A stretch of DNA of 64,000 nt, taken from NCBI GenBank assembly GCA_003481005.1, contig QUKC01000002.1, positions 124,001 to 188,000 on the forward strand, written 5' to 3'. Of this stretch, positions 9,226 through 17,416 are shown piece by piece; position 1 is the stretch's first letter; every line of letters begins with the position of its first letter. The position numbers and the translations under genes are program-made. The notes under the pieces were generated by a model, which ran no database searches, was not told the origin of the DNA, and saw only the letters and a list, made by a program, of their open reading frames with translations. Source of the stretch: Firmicutes bacterium TM09-10. Its GTDB lineage: Bacteria > Bacillota > Clostridia > Lachnospirales > Lachnospiraceae.

Positions 9226-9254
9226 TTGACACGCCGTCTGTAAACCTTTATAAT
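9226..9254 (+). promoter_or_regulatory. Consensus sigma-A promoter of ssrA
   Basis: TTGACA (9226-9231), exactly 17 bases, TATAAT (9249-9254): both hexamers are perfect. The mature tmRNA 5' end lies 13 bases further, allowing a short leader removed by RNase P. Confidence 0.9.
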
Positions 9255-9266
9255 AATTCTGATCAA

Positions 9267-9622
9267 GGGCTAGTCAAGGTTTCGACAGGGGTCTTGCAGC
9301 TGGAGAAGCTATCCGCAGGTGATGCGTCAAATCACAAATTAAATACAAACGCTAACAACGAATTAGCATACGCTGCCTAATGGCAGCTGTCCGACTTAGG
9401 GCACTCACACTTTAAGACCCGGGCATCAACTATGTGAGAAACGATGCAGGTTAAGCTTTGTCCCTGCAGGCGTATCATGAAGCTACTGAATGGATCAGGG
9501 TGTCTGCTCCCGGATTCAGGAGGGAACGTGCCGGAGCAAGACCGGCGGCAAATAGACAGACTATGATAGTAGAAGGACAGGGAATGGGCTTTTGGACACG
9601 GGTTCGACTCCCGTCTAGTCCA
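9267..9622 (+). ncRNA. ssrA: Transfer-messenger RNA (tmRNA)
   Basis: The ends form the tRNA-like acceptor stem: GGGCTAG at 9267-9273 pairs with CTAGTCC at 9615-9621 (one G-U), followed by discriminator A; the TPsiC arm GGGTTCGACTCCC and the 5' motif AAGGTTTCGAC are present. CCA is not encoded. The tag frame around 9350-9380 most likely resumes at a GCT codon and reads (A)NNELAYAA then TAA, ending in the protease-recognised YAA. tmRNA rescues ribosomes stalled on broken mRNA and tags the product for destruction, with SmpB. Confidence 0.95.
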
Positions 9623-9706
9623 CTAAAGCTGAACAAGTCGAACTCTGTATATGATATTATCGTATACAGGAATATGTTTTGTTTAGTGTATCGAAGGAAA
9701 TAAAAG

Positions 9707-9755
9707 TAACGACATTGTATGTTACGAAAGTGATATGCAGTGTCGTTATTTTTTT
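9707..9755 (+). terminator. Intrinsic terminator downstream of ssrA
   Basis: TAACGACA (9707-9714) pairs with TGTCGTTA (9741-9748), with a 26-base loop region and a run of seven T. It separates ssrA from the kinase gene; TATAAT at 9758-9763 with an upstream TG may start the next transcript. Confidence 0.65.
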
Positions 9756-9809
9756 GCTATAATGTGGATATGAATTTAACAAATCTGAAGTTGTGGAGGT
9801 AAAATATAG

Positions 9810-10355
9810 ATGAATCAAGGTAGAATTATTGTAATCACAGGTGCGCCGGGGACAGGAAAAACTACAACGGCATCTGCTGTTGCAAAAGAATCAGATTTGG
9901 AAAAGTCTGTGCATATGCACACAGATGACTTTTATCATTATTTGAGTAAAGGGGCAATACCACCGCATTTGCCAGAATCAAATGAGCAAAATTTGATTGT
10001 CATTGAAGCGTTTTTAGAAGCTGCGAAGCGATATGCTCGTGGTGGATATGATGTAATTGTAGATGGCATTGTAGGACCGTGGTTTTTAGAGCCGTGGCGC
10101 AACATTGTTCAAGAGCATTATGAAGTACACTATATCGTTTTAAGGGCAAGTAAAGAAGAAACTATGAAGCGCGCTATCGAACGCTCAAAGTTAGACAGAG
10201 AAACAAATATTGAATTAGTTGAAACAATGTGGAAGCAATTTTCCAATTTAGGAATCTATGAATTAAATGTTATAGATACAACTACGCATTCAATCAAAGA
10301 TACTGTTTCAGCAGTAAAAGAAAAAATAGCAAGCGGTACGGCTTTACTATTTTAG
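9810..10355 (+). CDS. P-loop kinase-like ATPase (AAA_33/zeta-like)
   Basis: 181 residues. Walker A is GAPGTGKTT (11-19); DGIVGPW near 88-94 supplies a Walker-B-like strand, and the arginines in the lid region (MKRAIERSKLDRET) suit a small-molecule kinase. This is the AAA_33 group, which contains kinases of nucleotides, antibiotics and sugars and zeta-like toxins; no antitoxin neighbour is visible, so a housekeeping or resistance kinase is more likely. It is one of few plus-strand genes, noticeably AT-richer than its surroundings, consistent with acquisition next to ssrA. The ribosome binding site is GGAGG. Confidence 0.7.
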   Translation: MNQGRIIVITGAPGTGKTTTASAVAKESDLEKSVHMHTDDFYHYLSKGAIPPHLPESNEQNLIVIEAFLEAAKRYARGGYDVIVDGIVGPWFLEPWRNIVQEHYEVHYIVLRASKEETMKRAIERSKLDRETNIELVETMWKQFSNLGIYELNVIDTTTHSIKDTVSAVKEKIASGTALLF

Positions 10356-10428
10356 ACAATTCCAGTTTGTAGAAAAGAGAATGGCGAAAGCTGTTGCTTT
10401 GACAAACTCGGAAATTTCACATTATCTA

Positions 10429-10905
10429 TTACAATGTAAATAATGCTTTTTCGTAGTCATTAACATAATACTTAATATTGGTTCTACCTTTTTGGATTAC
10501 GATATGTCCCTCTTTTTCAAGCATCTCCTTTTGTGCCTCAACGCCTCCTGGATACTTTGCATTTAATTCCCCCTTTGCTTTTAATGTTCTCCAATAAGGG
10601 GTTTTATCTTCTGCACGCTGATAACTAGCCCATGCAACTATCGAAACAAAAATTCCAGCTGTAATTGGCTCTGTAAAATCGGCACCATTTTGTTTAGCAA
10701 AGAATTCCCTTATTGTACCTACTGTAAGTAATTTTCCACAAGGCACAAGTTGCATTACTTTGTCGTAGTCAATAGGTGGGGCAAAATACATTTTATCTCC
10801 ACCATATTTTTCGATGCTCTTTTCATCTGTTATGATTTGAACTTTTGGCATATCCTTACTATCCATAAGCATAGCATTAAAATCTTTTTTATCTTCATTT
10901 GCCAT
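10429..10905 (-). CDS. MGMT-family protein lacking the catalytic PCHR cysteine
   Basis: 158 residues. The middle (VPCGKLLTVGTIREFFAKQNGADF...WASYQRAEDKTPYWRTLKAKGEL) follows the DNA-binding C-terminal fold of O6-alkylguanine-DNA alkyltransferases, with the winged helix-turn-helix, but the active-site PCHRV is replaced by TPYWR. It is therefore an alkyltransferase-like (ATL-type) protein that may recognise damaged bases without repairing them. Convergent with the P-loop kinase gene; AT-rich accessory segment. GGAGGTGATACATT precedes the ATG. Function inferred from family only. Confidence 0.7.
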   Translation of the reverse strand: MANEDKKDFNAMLMDSKDMPKVQIITDEKSIEKYGGDKMYFAPPIDYDKVMQLVPCGKLLTVGTIREFFAKQNGADFTEPITAGIFVSIVAWASYQRAEDKTPYWRTLKAKGELNAKYPGGVEAQKEMLEKEGHIVIQKGRTNIKYYVNDYEKALFTL

Positions 10906-11015
10906 AATGTATCACCTCCAAGCCAATCATATCTTAATAAACGAAACCATACAATGAGACAGTTTTAAAAATCCTTACGAAACTTCAAATTTTCATGTGT
11001 TCGACAAACTGGAAT

Positions 11016-11609
11016 TTACGATACCTTATACATATCGTTTTTATAAAACATTATTGCATCTTTTTTATTTGCATTTTTTAAGACAATAAAAACATTATAT
11101 ACATCGGGAAATGGCGAAACCATACCCATACATGACATGCCAAACATTAGTCCATTTAGTTCTCTATATTCTGCCGGACTAACAATAAAAATCAATAATG
11201 GTATTATTCCAAGCACAAATGGTAATAGGCACATTACAATAAACCTTCTACGCTTCAGCGGATATGATGCTAATGCAACAAATGATATCTTACCCGTTAT
11301 TTTACCTATCGTAACCAGTGCGTTTCTCGGATAGACAATCCCATGTAACCACTCGTGTATCACCAAACAAATATACCCCAGGCAAAAACCAATCAAAATA
11401 AATACATGCGAAATAACAACTGTCTTGTTCATAACTGTTTTACACAGCATCGTTACAAACATTAAAACACATAATACCGCTGCAATAGGTGCCGCTTTTT
11501 TCATCATCTCTTCAATGCTCTGAGGTGTTTCTATTTTAACAGCATTCTTTGGTAAAATACCTGTCTGATACTCACTTATATCTTCAATAGACATTTTTAA
11601 TTTTATCAT
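11016..11609 (-). CDS. DUF3267 membrane protein (putative zinc metallopeptidase)
   Basis: 197 residues from the ATG at 11609, with GGAGG at 11620-11624. Four hydrophobic segments; HEWLH (about residues 85-89) at the end of the second is an HExxH zinc-binding motif in a membrane helix, the hallmark of the DUF3267 family, which is distantly related to site-2-protease-type enzymes. Substrate unknown. It lies in the AT-rich block next to ssrA and has no operon partner. Confidence 0.75.
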   Translation of the reverse strand: MIKLKMSIEDISEYQTGILPKNAVKIETPQSIEEMMKKAAPIAAVLCVLMFVTMLCKTVMNKTVVISHVFILIGFCLGYICLVIHEWLHGIVYPRNALVTIGKITGKISFVALASYPLKRRRFIVMCLLPFVLGIIPLLIFIVSPAEYRELNGLMFGMSCMGMVSPFPDVYNVFIVLKNANKKDAIMFYKNDMYKVS

Positions 11610-11730
11610 TACCAATTCACCTCCAAAAAGAGTAACAAATTTCGATTTGATAATCTTTTGAACAAGTCTACCATATGGGTTATTCTACCACATATTCATC
11701 CTTAATTCATCCAAATTTTTCACGATTGAT

Positions 11731-11970
11731 TTACCACACATCTAAACAATCTTCAGCATCCACCCAAGCCTGCATCTCGTTATCCAGGACCAACCGGGCA
11801 TACTCCATAGGGGTGTCAATGGCAAGAGTATTCAATGCACACTGTGAATTAGGTGTAGTCTTCAATCCATCCTCTGCCTTATTACAGTCAATTCGTAAAA
11901 GCATATTATCAAAAGTGGTTATATCAATGCTATTGCAGCGTTGGTTATATGTAGCATATATAAATTTCAT
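11731..11970 (-). CDS. Small protein resembling DUF6061
   Basis: 79 residues, MKFIYATYN at the start, then a short beta-rich pattern (SIDITTFDNMLLRIDC) and PMEYARLVLDNEMQAW. This matches my memory of the DUF6061 family, small proteins frequent on mobile elements of gut Bacillota, though the assignment is uncertain. AAAGGA lies 10 bases before the ATG. No partner gene is adjacent; it ends the AT-rich block. Confidence 0.5.
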   Translation of the reverse strand: MKFIYATYNQRCNSIDITTFDNMLLRIDCNKAEDGLKTTPNSQCALNTLAIDTPMEYARLVLDNEMQAWVDAEDCLDVW

Positions 11971-12104
11971 AGCTTTTTTATCCTTTCCGTTTTATTACAG
12001 ATAAGCTGGTTGTGTTGGTAAATTATTATGTGTCCTAGAATTATCCTTTAGAACGTGAAACACAGGTGTTTTTCTCTATAATTTTCGATTATATGGCAGT
12101 TTTA

Positions 12105-12150
12105 CAAAAAAGGCATGTGAAACTAAACAATCGTTTCCACACGCCTTTTT
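12105..12150 (-). terminator. Intrinsic terminator behind the SGNH gene
   Basis: AAAAAGGC...TGTGAAA (from 12105) pairs with TTTCCACA...GCCTTTTT (to 12150) with one mismatch; on the minus strand it ends in a T run. It sits 13 bases behind the SGNH hydrolase stop. Confidence 0.7.
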
Positions 12151-12162
12151 ATAAATAACTGT

Positions 12163-13137
12163 TTAAATCGCGCCGATCATGCTCAGGTAATACTGATACA
12201 GTACGAGATTGGTATCGTCCTTATAGTGTACGCCGTCCGACGCATGGACACCGACGCTCATCAGGTAATCGTGGCTGTCCAGCCAGATAATCTGCGGAAT
12301 CAGCTGTCCTTTTAAGCGGTCGTTGAACAATTTTACGCGTTCTTCCGTCATCCCATAGCTGTTTGCCCAGACCGGATTGACAGACGCATAATAAATCTGC
12401 GCGCCCCTTGCACTCCAGACTGCCGCCCAGTAATTGACATCCTTTGCATATTTATCCGCATCGGAAAGATCGTTGACGCCCATGTTGATGATAACTCTGC
12501 TGCCTTTGCCGATGATCTTGTCCGCCTGCGGGATCCCAGTGTCGTGCAGCCATTCGTGCCGGCTTCCGTTTTTGGCAACGACTGCTGCCGCGCAGCTGCC
12601 CAAGTTGCGCTCTACCGCATCCTTGAGCGTCACCATCCGGGAATCCCCAATGAATACAATCCCTGCCGCCACTGTCGGCTGATTTGCGGCTGCTGCCGCG
12701 ATCTGCGCCTGCTGGGCCGCCTGAGCCTGCGCTGCCGCAGCTTGTTGCGCTGCTGTGGCTGCCTGTGCCTGTATCGCAGCGATCTGATCCTGCGTCGCAT
12801 ATGCTGCTGCTTCATAGCGGACGTAGCCAATCTGGCTGCCAACCTGTACAAAATACCAGCCGGTGTTGGTCTGGCCCCAGCCCCAAACGGTATTTCCTGC
12901 CGTCACGGACGCAAGCTTTGCCGCGTTATTGTCCGGCAGCGTCCGGACAACAGCATTTTTTGTCACATTCATCAGTCTCGGCACACTGAACTGCTCCACC
13001 ACAAAGCCCGGCATCTGAATCTGCACGGATGTCTGTGTCTCTGCCGCCTGCAGCGTCGTCTCCGGCACGCATATTCCAAGCGCTGCCGCCAGAACTGCAG
13101 CCAGAATTTTTGCCATTTTTTTGTTTCTTTTTTTCAT
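12163..13137 (-). CDS. Secreted SH3-SGNH hydrolase
   Basis: 324 residues from the ATG at 13137 (AGAGGGAGC upstream). A signal peptide (1-31, cleavage near LQA-AET) is followed by a bacterial SH3 domain (about 50-105; TLPDNNAAKL, GWGQTNTGWYFVQVGSQIGYV), an Ala/Gln-rich linker (about 110-158), and an SGNH/GDSL esterase domain: block I FIGDSRM, block III NMGVNDLSD, and DGVHYKD with catalytic Asp-His. It is likely exported and bound to the cell wall by SH3, where it could deacylate a polysaccharide. Next to a GNAT and a membrane acyltransferase. Confidence 0.85.
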   Translation of the reverse strand: MKKRNKKMAKILAAVLAAALGICVPETTLQAAETQTSVQIQMPGFVVEQFSVPRLMNVTKNAVVRTLPDNNAAKLASVTAGNTVWGWGQTNTGWYFVQVGSQIGYVRYEAAAYATQDQIAAIQAQAATAAQQAAAAQAQAAQQAQIAAAAANQPTVAAGIVFIGDSRMVTLKDAVERNLGSCAAAVVAKNGSRHEWLHDTGIPQADKIIGKGSRVIINMGVNDLSDADKYAKDVNYWAAVWSARGAQIYYASVNPVWANSYGMTEERVKLFNDRLKGQLIPQIIWLDSHDYLMSVGVHASDGVHYKDDTNLVLYQYYLSMIGAI

Positions 13138-13246
13138 GCTCCCTCTCATTTCCGCCCTGCGTGTAGGACTGGTGGTTCTTATGTCTTCTGCATTGTATAT
13201 CCATCATACCAAATACAATGGAAAACCAAAAGCTCTTTTATTCATG

Positions 13247-13281
13247 ACAATAGAATGCTCGCAAAGCGTGCATTCTATTGT
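13247..13281 (+). repeat. 35-bp palindromic repeat, copy 3
   Basis: Arms ACAATAGAATGC and GCATTCTATTGT, centre TCGCAAAGCGT, preceded by TTATTCATG. It begins 24 bases behind the GNAT stop codon. Confidence 0.9.
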
Positions 13282-13304
13282 TGTCATACCATAAATCTGA
13301 CAAC

Positions 13305-13766
13305 TCATTTATTTTCCTGCACCATATGATAAAATACACCTTCCCCGGCTGACGTCGTCTGACGGATCGGCTCACCTTTGATCACAAAGCCCGCCTTTTG
13401 ATAGCAGCTGACCGCTCTTTTATTCCATGTCCGGACCTCCAGATACAGCGGCTTTGTTCCAAACAGTTCTTTCGATATTTCACAGGCAGTTTTCGTCATC
13501 TGCTGCCCGTAGCCTTCGCCACAGCAGTCAGGATTTACGCCGATTCCGAAAAAGATTTCTGTTTCCTCTTCGTATAAATTGATAAAACCGACCAGCGCCG
13601 TTTCGTCATAAAAAGAGTAAAAATGGTTCGCAGGATTGGCAAACCCAAAGCCTCTTTTTTTCTGTTCCTCATACGGTGTAGAATCATACACTGCATATTC
13701 ACCGGGATATTTCCACTCCGTAATCCCATATTTTTCTTCTTCTGTTGTTTTATGATAAGTAAGCAT
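13305..13766 (-). CDS. GNAT-family N-acetyltransferase
   Basis: 153 residues from the ATG at 13766, chosen because GGAAGG lies four bases upstream; an ATG at 13784 that overlaps the previous stop is possible. The acetyl-CoA motif is IGVNPDCCGEGYGQQM (about 81-96), followed by the typical YLEVRTWNKRAVSCYQKAGF strand-helix end. It transfers an acetyl group from acetyl-CoA to an unknown amine. It follows the membrane acyltransferase by 14 bases and may be cotranscribed with it. Confidence 0.8.
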   Translation of the reverse strand: MLTYHKTTEEEKYGITEWKYPGEYAVYDSTPYEEQKKRGFGFANPANHFYSFYDETALVGFINLYEEETEIFFGIGVNPDCCGEGYGQQMTKTACEISKELFGTKPLYLEVRTWNKRAVSCYQKAGFVIKGEPIRQTTSAGEGVFYHMVQENK

Positions 13767-13780
13767 AATTCCTTCCACAC

Positions 13781-14752
13781 TCATCTCCCACTCAGCGCGG
13801 CCGCCGCTTTCCATAACAGATCAAACAGCATATGGATTACCCAGGCAAACGCAACTGCAATTGTGGCGGCAGCCACGATCTGCACAATATTTTCCTGCTG
13901 CGGCAGCCAGTCATTGACAACGCGGTAAAACACAAACATATGGCACAGATACAGCTCCAGCGAAAAGCTGCCCACTGCTTCCAACCACCGGATTTTCTCA
14001 TGCAAAAATGTGCAGCCCTGCACCATCAGATACGTCCAGATCAGCCCTGCAAGCAGACCGCTGCGGATTTTTTCTTCCAGCGGAGGGATCACGGTATAGC
14101 CTGCCAGCTCCGTTTTGATGACAAAATACATTCCGACCGCCAGTGCCAGAAGCTGTAACGGATGCAAAAACCCCGCCGCCTTTAACAGCTGCCTTTCGTA
14201 CTGCGCAAGCAGCATTCCAAACAAAAATGTAACATTGGAAATGTACCAGAACAGCGCGCGTCCCTGCCAGATCAGCAGTCCGGAATACGCCGTCAGGCAG
14301 ACCGCCATCAAAAGCATCCGCACCCACGATCTGTCAGAAAGCCGGTAAACAACGTAAAACGCCAGATAAAAGACCAGAATATTTCGGATATACCAATACT
14401 CTGCCCCGGTCAGAAACGAAACCCATCCTGTCATTCCCGAAATTCCACCGTCATAGACCGTAATCAGTCCCACAATCAGAAGATACGGTAAATAGACAGT
14501 TTTAAAACGTTTCCACAAAAATGTTCCGTTGATTCTTTTTTTCCCAACACTTTTGACCAGCCCGTAGCCGGACACCACAAAAAATAAATCTACACCGTAA
14601 ACACCGAACCTGCCCAGCCCATATTCCAGCAGATCGCTGTGAAATATCTCCCCAATCCACACTGCATAATGGCTAATCAGAACCAGGAAAATGGCAATTC
14701 CGCGCAGCATCAGGCTCTGTTCCTTCGTAAGAAAAGCTTTTCTCTGAGTCAT
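13781..14752 (-). CDS. Membrane acyltransferase (acyltransferase family 3)
   Basis: 323 residues and about ten hydrophobic helices. The N-terminal LMLRGIAIFLVLISHYAVWIG with a conserved His, and FGVYGVDLFFVVSGYGL, are the family-3 acyltransferase signature (OafA/WecH type). Such proteins move acetyl or similar groups onto surface sugars across the membrane. Neighbours (SGNH hydrolase with the opposite reaction, large polytopic protein) suggest surface glycan modification. Confidence 0.85.
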   Translation of the reverse strand: MTQRKAFLTKEQSLMLRGIAIFLVLISHYAVWIGEIFHSDLLEYGLGRFGVYGVDLFFVVSGYGLVKSVGKKRINGTFLWKRFKTVYLPYLLIVGLITVYDGGISGMTGWVSFLTGAEYWYIRNILVFYLAFYVVYRLSDRSWVRMLLMAVCLTAYSGLLIWQGRALFWYISNVTFLFGMLLAQYERQLLKAAGFLHPLQLLALAVGMYFVIKTELAGYTVIPPLEEKIRSGLLAGLIWTYLMVQGCTFLHEKIRWLEAVGSFSLELYLCHMFVFYRVVNDWLPQQENIVQIVAAATIAVAFAWVIHMLFDLLWKAAAALSGR

Positions 14753-14800
14753 TGTTTTCTTCTTTCATTTATTCCTTTCAAATGCAGAAAAATTCAGGTT

Positions 14801-16963
14801 TTAAAATCGCAATGCTGCCCGGATCGTTTCATATAACGCCGGGTTTCCGGTCTGCAGGTTGATGCTGCCGTCCTTATTGACCAAAATCAGAAACAGCACC
14901 GCTGCCTGAAAGAAAATCGCTGCCTTCAGCCAGGCGACATACAGGCCATAGACCTTTTTCTGCCGCGCCGCTTTCGCTGCCCCAAGCACTGCCACAACCG
15001 CCGCCAAAAAGATGCCAAAGGACACGTCGCAGCCATAGCGGATCAAAATTCCCGCGCCGTTTGCATCCACACAGCCAATCACAAGCGCTGCTGCAAGGGA
15101 AACGCAGCAAAACCACGTCAGTTCTTTGGAAAGTACACCGTTTTTTTTGAGTCTGCCGAGCAAAAAAATCCCCCAGGTCAGCATACTGCAGGCGAAAATC
15201 CCGCCAAACCAGCTTTCCGTTACCAGTTTTCCGAGATAATCCGTCGCAATCGACGCGCTCTGCAAATACGGAAACTTTCCTTCCAGCTGCATCGGCTCGA
15301 ACAGGAAATACCAGATTCCATACAAAATCCGTTCCAAATTCGTGCCGCGGTGTGTCATATCGTTGCTCGTCATGCTATAGGACGCACCAAAATCAAAGGG
15401 GGAGCCAAACCGCAGCGCATTATACGCCATCAGTCCGGCCGCAATCAGTACATAAGGCACAACAAGCGCAGCTGTCTGTCTCCAGCCCTTCTTTGAAAAC
15501 AGCTCTCTTTTTACAAAGACCCTCTCCCAGAACAAAACAACCGCCAGTGCTGCAAACAGGATAAACTGGGGCCGGCATCCTGCCGTGAGAGCCATACAGA
15601 AAGAGCCAAACGCATACAGCCCCACCGCTTTTTTCGGACGATTCAGCCCTGCCAGATACAGCCAGAGCCCCCCTGTTGCAAACATCGCGGACGCAACAAT
15701 CGGCACATGGTAAAGATCCGGTCGAATTAACAGATAAAACATCGAATAGCTTCCGACGAGCATCCCGGTTCCTACCGCCCACAGATAAAAGGGCTGCTCC
15801 TTAAAATACCGTTTCATCAGTTCATAGACAAACCCAGCCGCCGCAATGATAAATCCTGCAAAAAAGACAAATACCGCCACATAGTTTTGCAGCGCGCCCC
15901 CCGTCAGCAGATAATAGGGCAAATACAATAGCAGCACTGGGACAATCCCGAAATACACATAATATTTCCCATTGTGATAGGCATAATCCGCCCGATAGCC
16001 GATTCCCGCCGCCTGCAGTGCGATGGTATCATAGGGATTTTTCATTGCTAAAAGCGCTTCTTCTGCATCCCCGACACTGACCTTCCCCTCCGAAAGTGCT
16101 TCCGCCAGCTCCTGGTACTGTGCGTGATGCACTGCCAAGTTCTGTCGACATGCCGGATTGATGCGGACGGAGAAAAATGCCCCTGCCAGCAATATTGCAG
16201 TAAACCCCAATACGACTACAAACCGCTTTTGACGACCGCGTGTGTCCTGCGCGTCAAAGCTGATCTGATGCAGCCTGCTGTCTTTTTTCAGCAAAAGCAT
16301 TCCAAACACAGCCGCCCACAAAACCACAAAGCGTCCCGCCCGAAAGTGGAATGGAATCGTTCCATTTGCAGACAAACCATGATATTTTACAACCAGCTCG
16401 CCATAGCTTCCTGCGGCAGCATTTCCAGAGGCGTCCGCCGTCTGGATGCGGATATAGAAATCCGACACCTTTCCATACGGATACACCTTTAAATACCGAT
16501 TTTCCGGAACCGACTGCAGCAAAATTCGCCCATCGCCAAGGCTATAAGGATAGCTGTTTCCCTCATCCCGTGCAAATACCTCTGCCAGAACAGGCTGATT
16601 GTACAAAAAATCCAGATTCAAAAAAATCCGTTGCAGCGAGCCTTTATAATTTTTTACCCGCAGCGTCAGGCTGCCGTCCGGGACATGCAGATAGCCCGCG
16701 TCATCCATGTAGCTGCCGTCAAGCAGGTACAGTGCACTGCCGCCTTCCGTTGTCTGATCGCCTGGCGTTGCCGCAGCGCCGCTCGCCACGTCCTGATCCA
16801 GCTCCTCGATCGCCGTATAACCCGCGAGAATTTCCGCCCGCGCAGTCAGATCCTCTGTTTTTTTTGTCACCGTCGTCCAGAACGAGAACTGACACGGTAT
16901 CAGTTCCAGTAAAAGGGCCGCCAGCAATGCTGCAGCCGCCTTTTTTATCCATTCAGAGCGCAT
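14801..16963 (-). CDS. Large polytopic membrane protein, GT-C glycosyltransferase-like
   Basis: 720 residues from the ATG at 16963 (AGAGGCAAG upstream). One N-terminal helix (8-26) precedes a beta-rich extracytoplasmic domain (about 30-210), then about 11 helices from 212 to the end, with a soluble loop (about 265-325) rich in acidic residues. The architecture resembles GT-C glycosyltransferases such as ArnT/PMT, but I do not see a clear catalytic DD/DE motif, so the enzyme class is uncertain. It is upstream of the acyltransferase by 48 bases, consistent with a common surface-polymer role. Confidence 0.55.
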   Translation of the reverse strand: MRSEWIKKAAAALLAALLLELIPCQFSFWTTVTKKTEDLTARAEILAGYTAIEELDQDVASGAAATPGDQTTEGGSALYLLDGSYMDDAGYLHVPDGSLTLRVKNYKGSLQRIFLNLDFLYNQPVLAEVFARDEGNSYPYSLGDGRILLQSVPENRYLKVYPYGKVSDFYIRIQTADASGNAAAGSYGELVVKYHGLSANGTIPFHFRAGRFVVLWAAVFGMLLLKKDSRLHQISFDAQDTRGRQKRFVVVLGFTAILLAGAFFSVRINPACRQNLAVHHAQYQELAEALSEGKVSVGDAEEALLAMKNPYDTIALQAAGIGYRADYAYHNGKYYVYFGIVPVLLLYLPYYLLTGGALQNYVAVFVFFAGFIIAAAGFVYELMKRYFKEQPFYLWAVGTGMLVGSYSMFYLLIRPDLYHVPIVASAMFATGGLWLYLAGLNRPKKAVGLYAFGSFCMALTAGCRPQFILFAALAVVLFWERVFVKRELFSKKGWRQTAALVVPYVLIAAGLMAYNALRFGSPFDFGASYSMTSNDMTHRGTNLERILYGIWYFLFEPMQLEGKFPYLQSASIATDYLGKLVTESWFGGIFACSMLTWGIFLLGRLKKNGVLSKELTWFCCVSLAAALVIGCVDANGAGILIRYGCDVSFGIFLAAVVAVLGAAKAARQKKVYGLYVAWLKAAIFFQAAVLFLILVNKDGSINLQTGNPALYETIRAALRF

Positions 16964-17044
16964 CTTGCCTCTCCCTGCTTTCTGATTTTTCTCCTGCCTG
17001 CCATACAAATATCCCATATGTCATAAAATTCTCCATTCCGCAGG

Positions 17045-17167
17045 CGCTTTGCGCCGAAGGAATCGCGAGCAGAACTTCCAGTTCTGTTCTGCGATAATAG
17101 CTACTTTGTGACGCCTGCGGCACAAATAGCTGTGTGAAAAATAAGCGATCACGCTTATTTTTCACAC
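17045..17167. repeat. Multi-hairpin intergenic block (copy 1)
   Basis: Four consecutive inverted repeats between the polytopic membrane gene and recJ: GGCGC/GCGCC; GCAGAAC/GTTCTGC; TTTGTG/CACAAA; and a perfect 16-bp pair GTGTGAAAAATAAGCG with its complement around ATCA (17132-17167). A shorter block of the same order occurs at 56407-56490. The remainder of 17018-17416 holds only the recJ terminator. Confidence 0.6.
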
Positions 17168-17191
17168 TAGGCTCCTGCTTCAGTGTAGCAT

Positions 17192-17245
17192 AAAAAAAAG
17201 AAAGTGAAAAGCTCTGCATTTTTCATGCAGAGCTTTCACTTTCTT
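17192..17245 (-). terminator. Strong intrinsic terminator of the scf-secDF-recJ operon
   Basis: A 21-bp stem (AAGAAAGTGAAAGCTCTGCAT and its complement with one bulged A) with a five-base loop and, on the minus strand, T8. It lies 170 bases behind recJ; symmetrical A-rich flanks could let it work on the other strand too. Confidence 0.85.
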
Positions 17246-17416
17246 ATGAGGGGGGAGATAGTGAGTTGTTCTACTATCTGAAATCCATGATACCCGAAAA
17301 TTGTGAGCATTTTGTGTACAGTTTCTAAAAAGCTTCTTAAAAGTTATAAACTGCGTCTAAAATCCATTTCGCGCTGTCAAAAAATATCAGCTTTTCGCCA
17401 CCATCGCGCGGCTCTG

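Noticed and set aside
9458..9703. An 81-codon open frame on the plus strand
   Set aside because: It lies mostly inside ssrA, whose acceptor ends and TPsiC arm are certain.
9600..12160. Integration at ssrA with a duplicated attachment site
   Set aside because: I looked for a second copy of the ssrA 3' end (GGGTTCGACTCCC with flanks) downstream and saw none in the window; only the composition hint remains.
17045..17167. A riboswitch upstream of the polytopic membrane gene
   Set aside because: The hairpins do not match any riboswitch class I know and a similar block lies behind another gene at 56.4 kb, pointing to a repeat.
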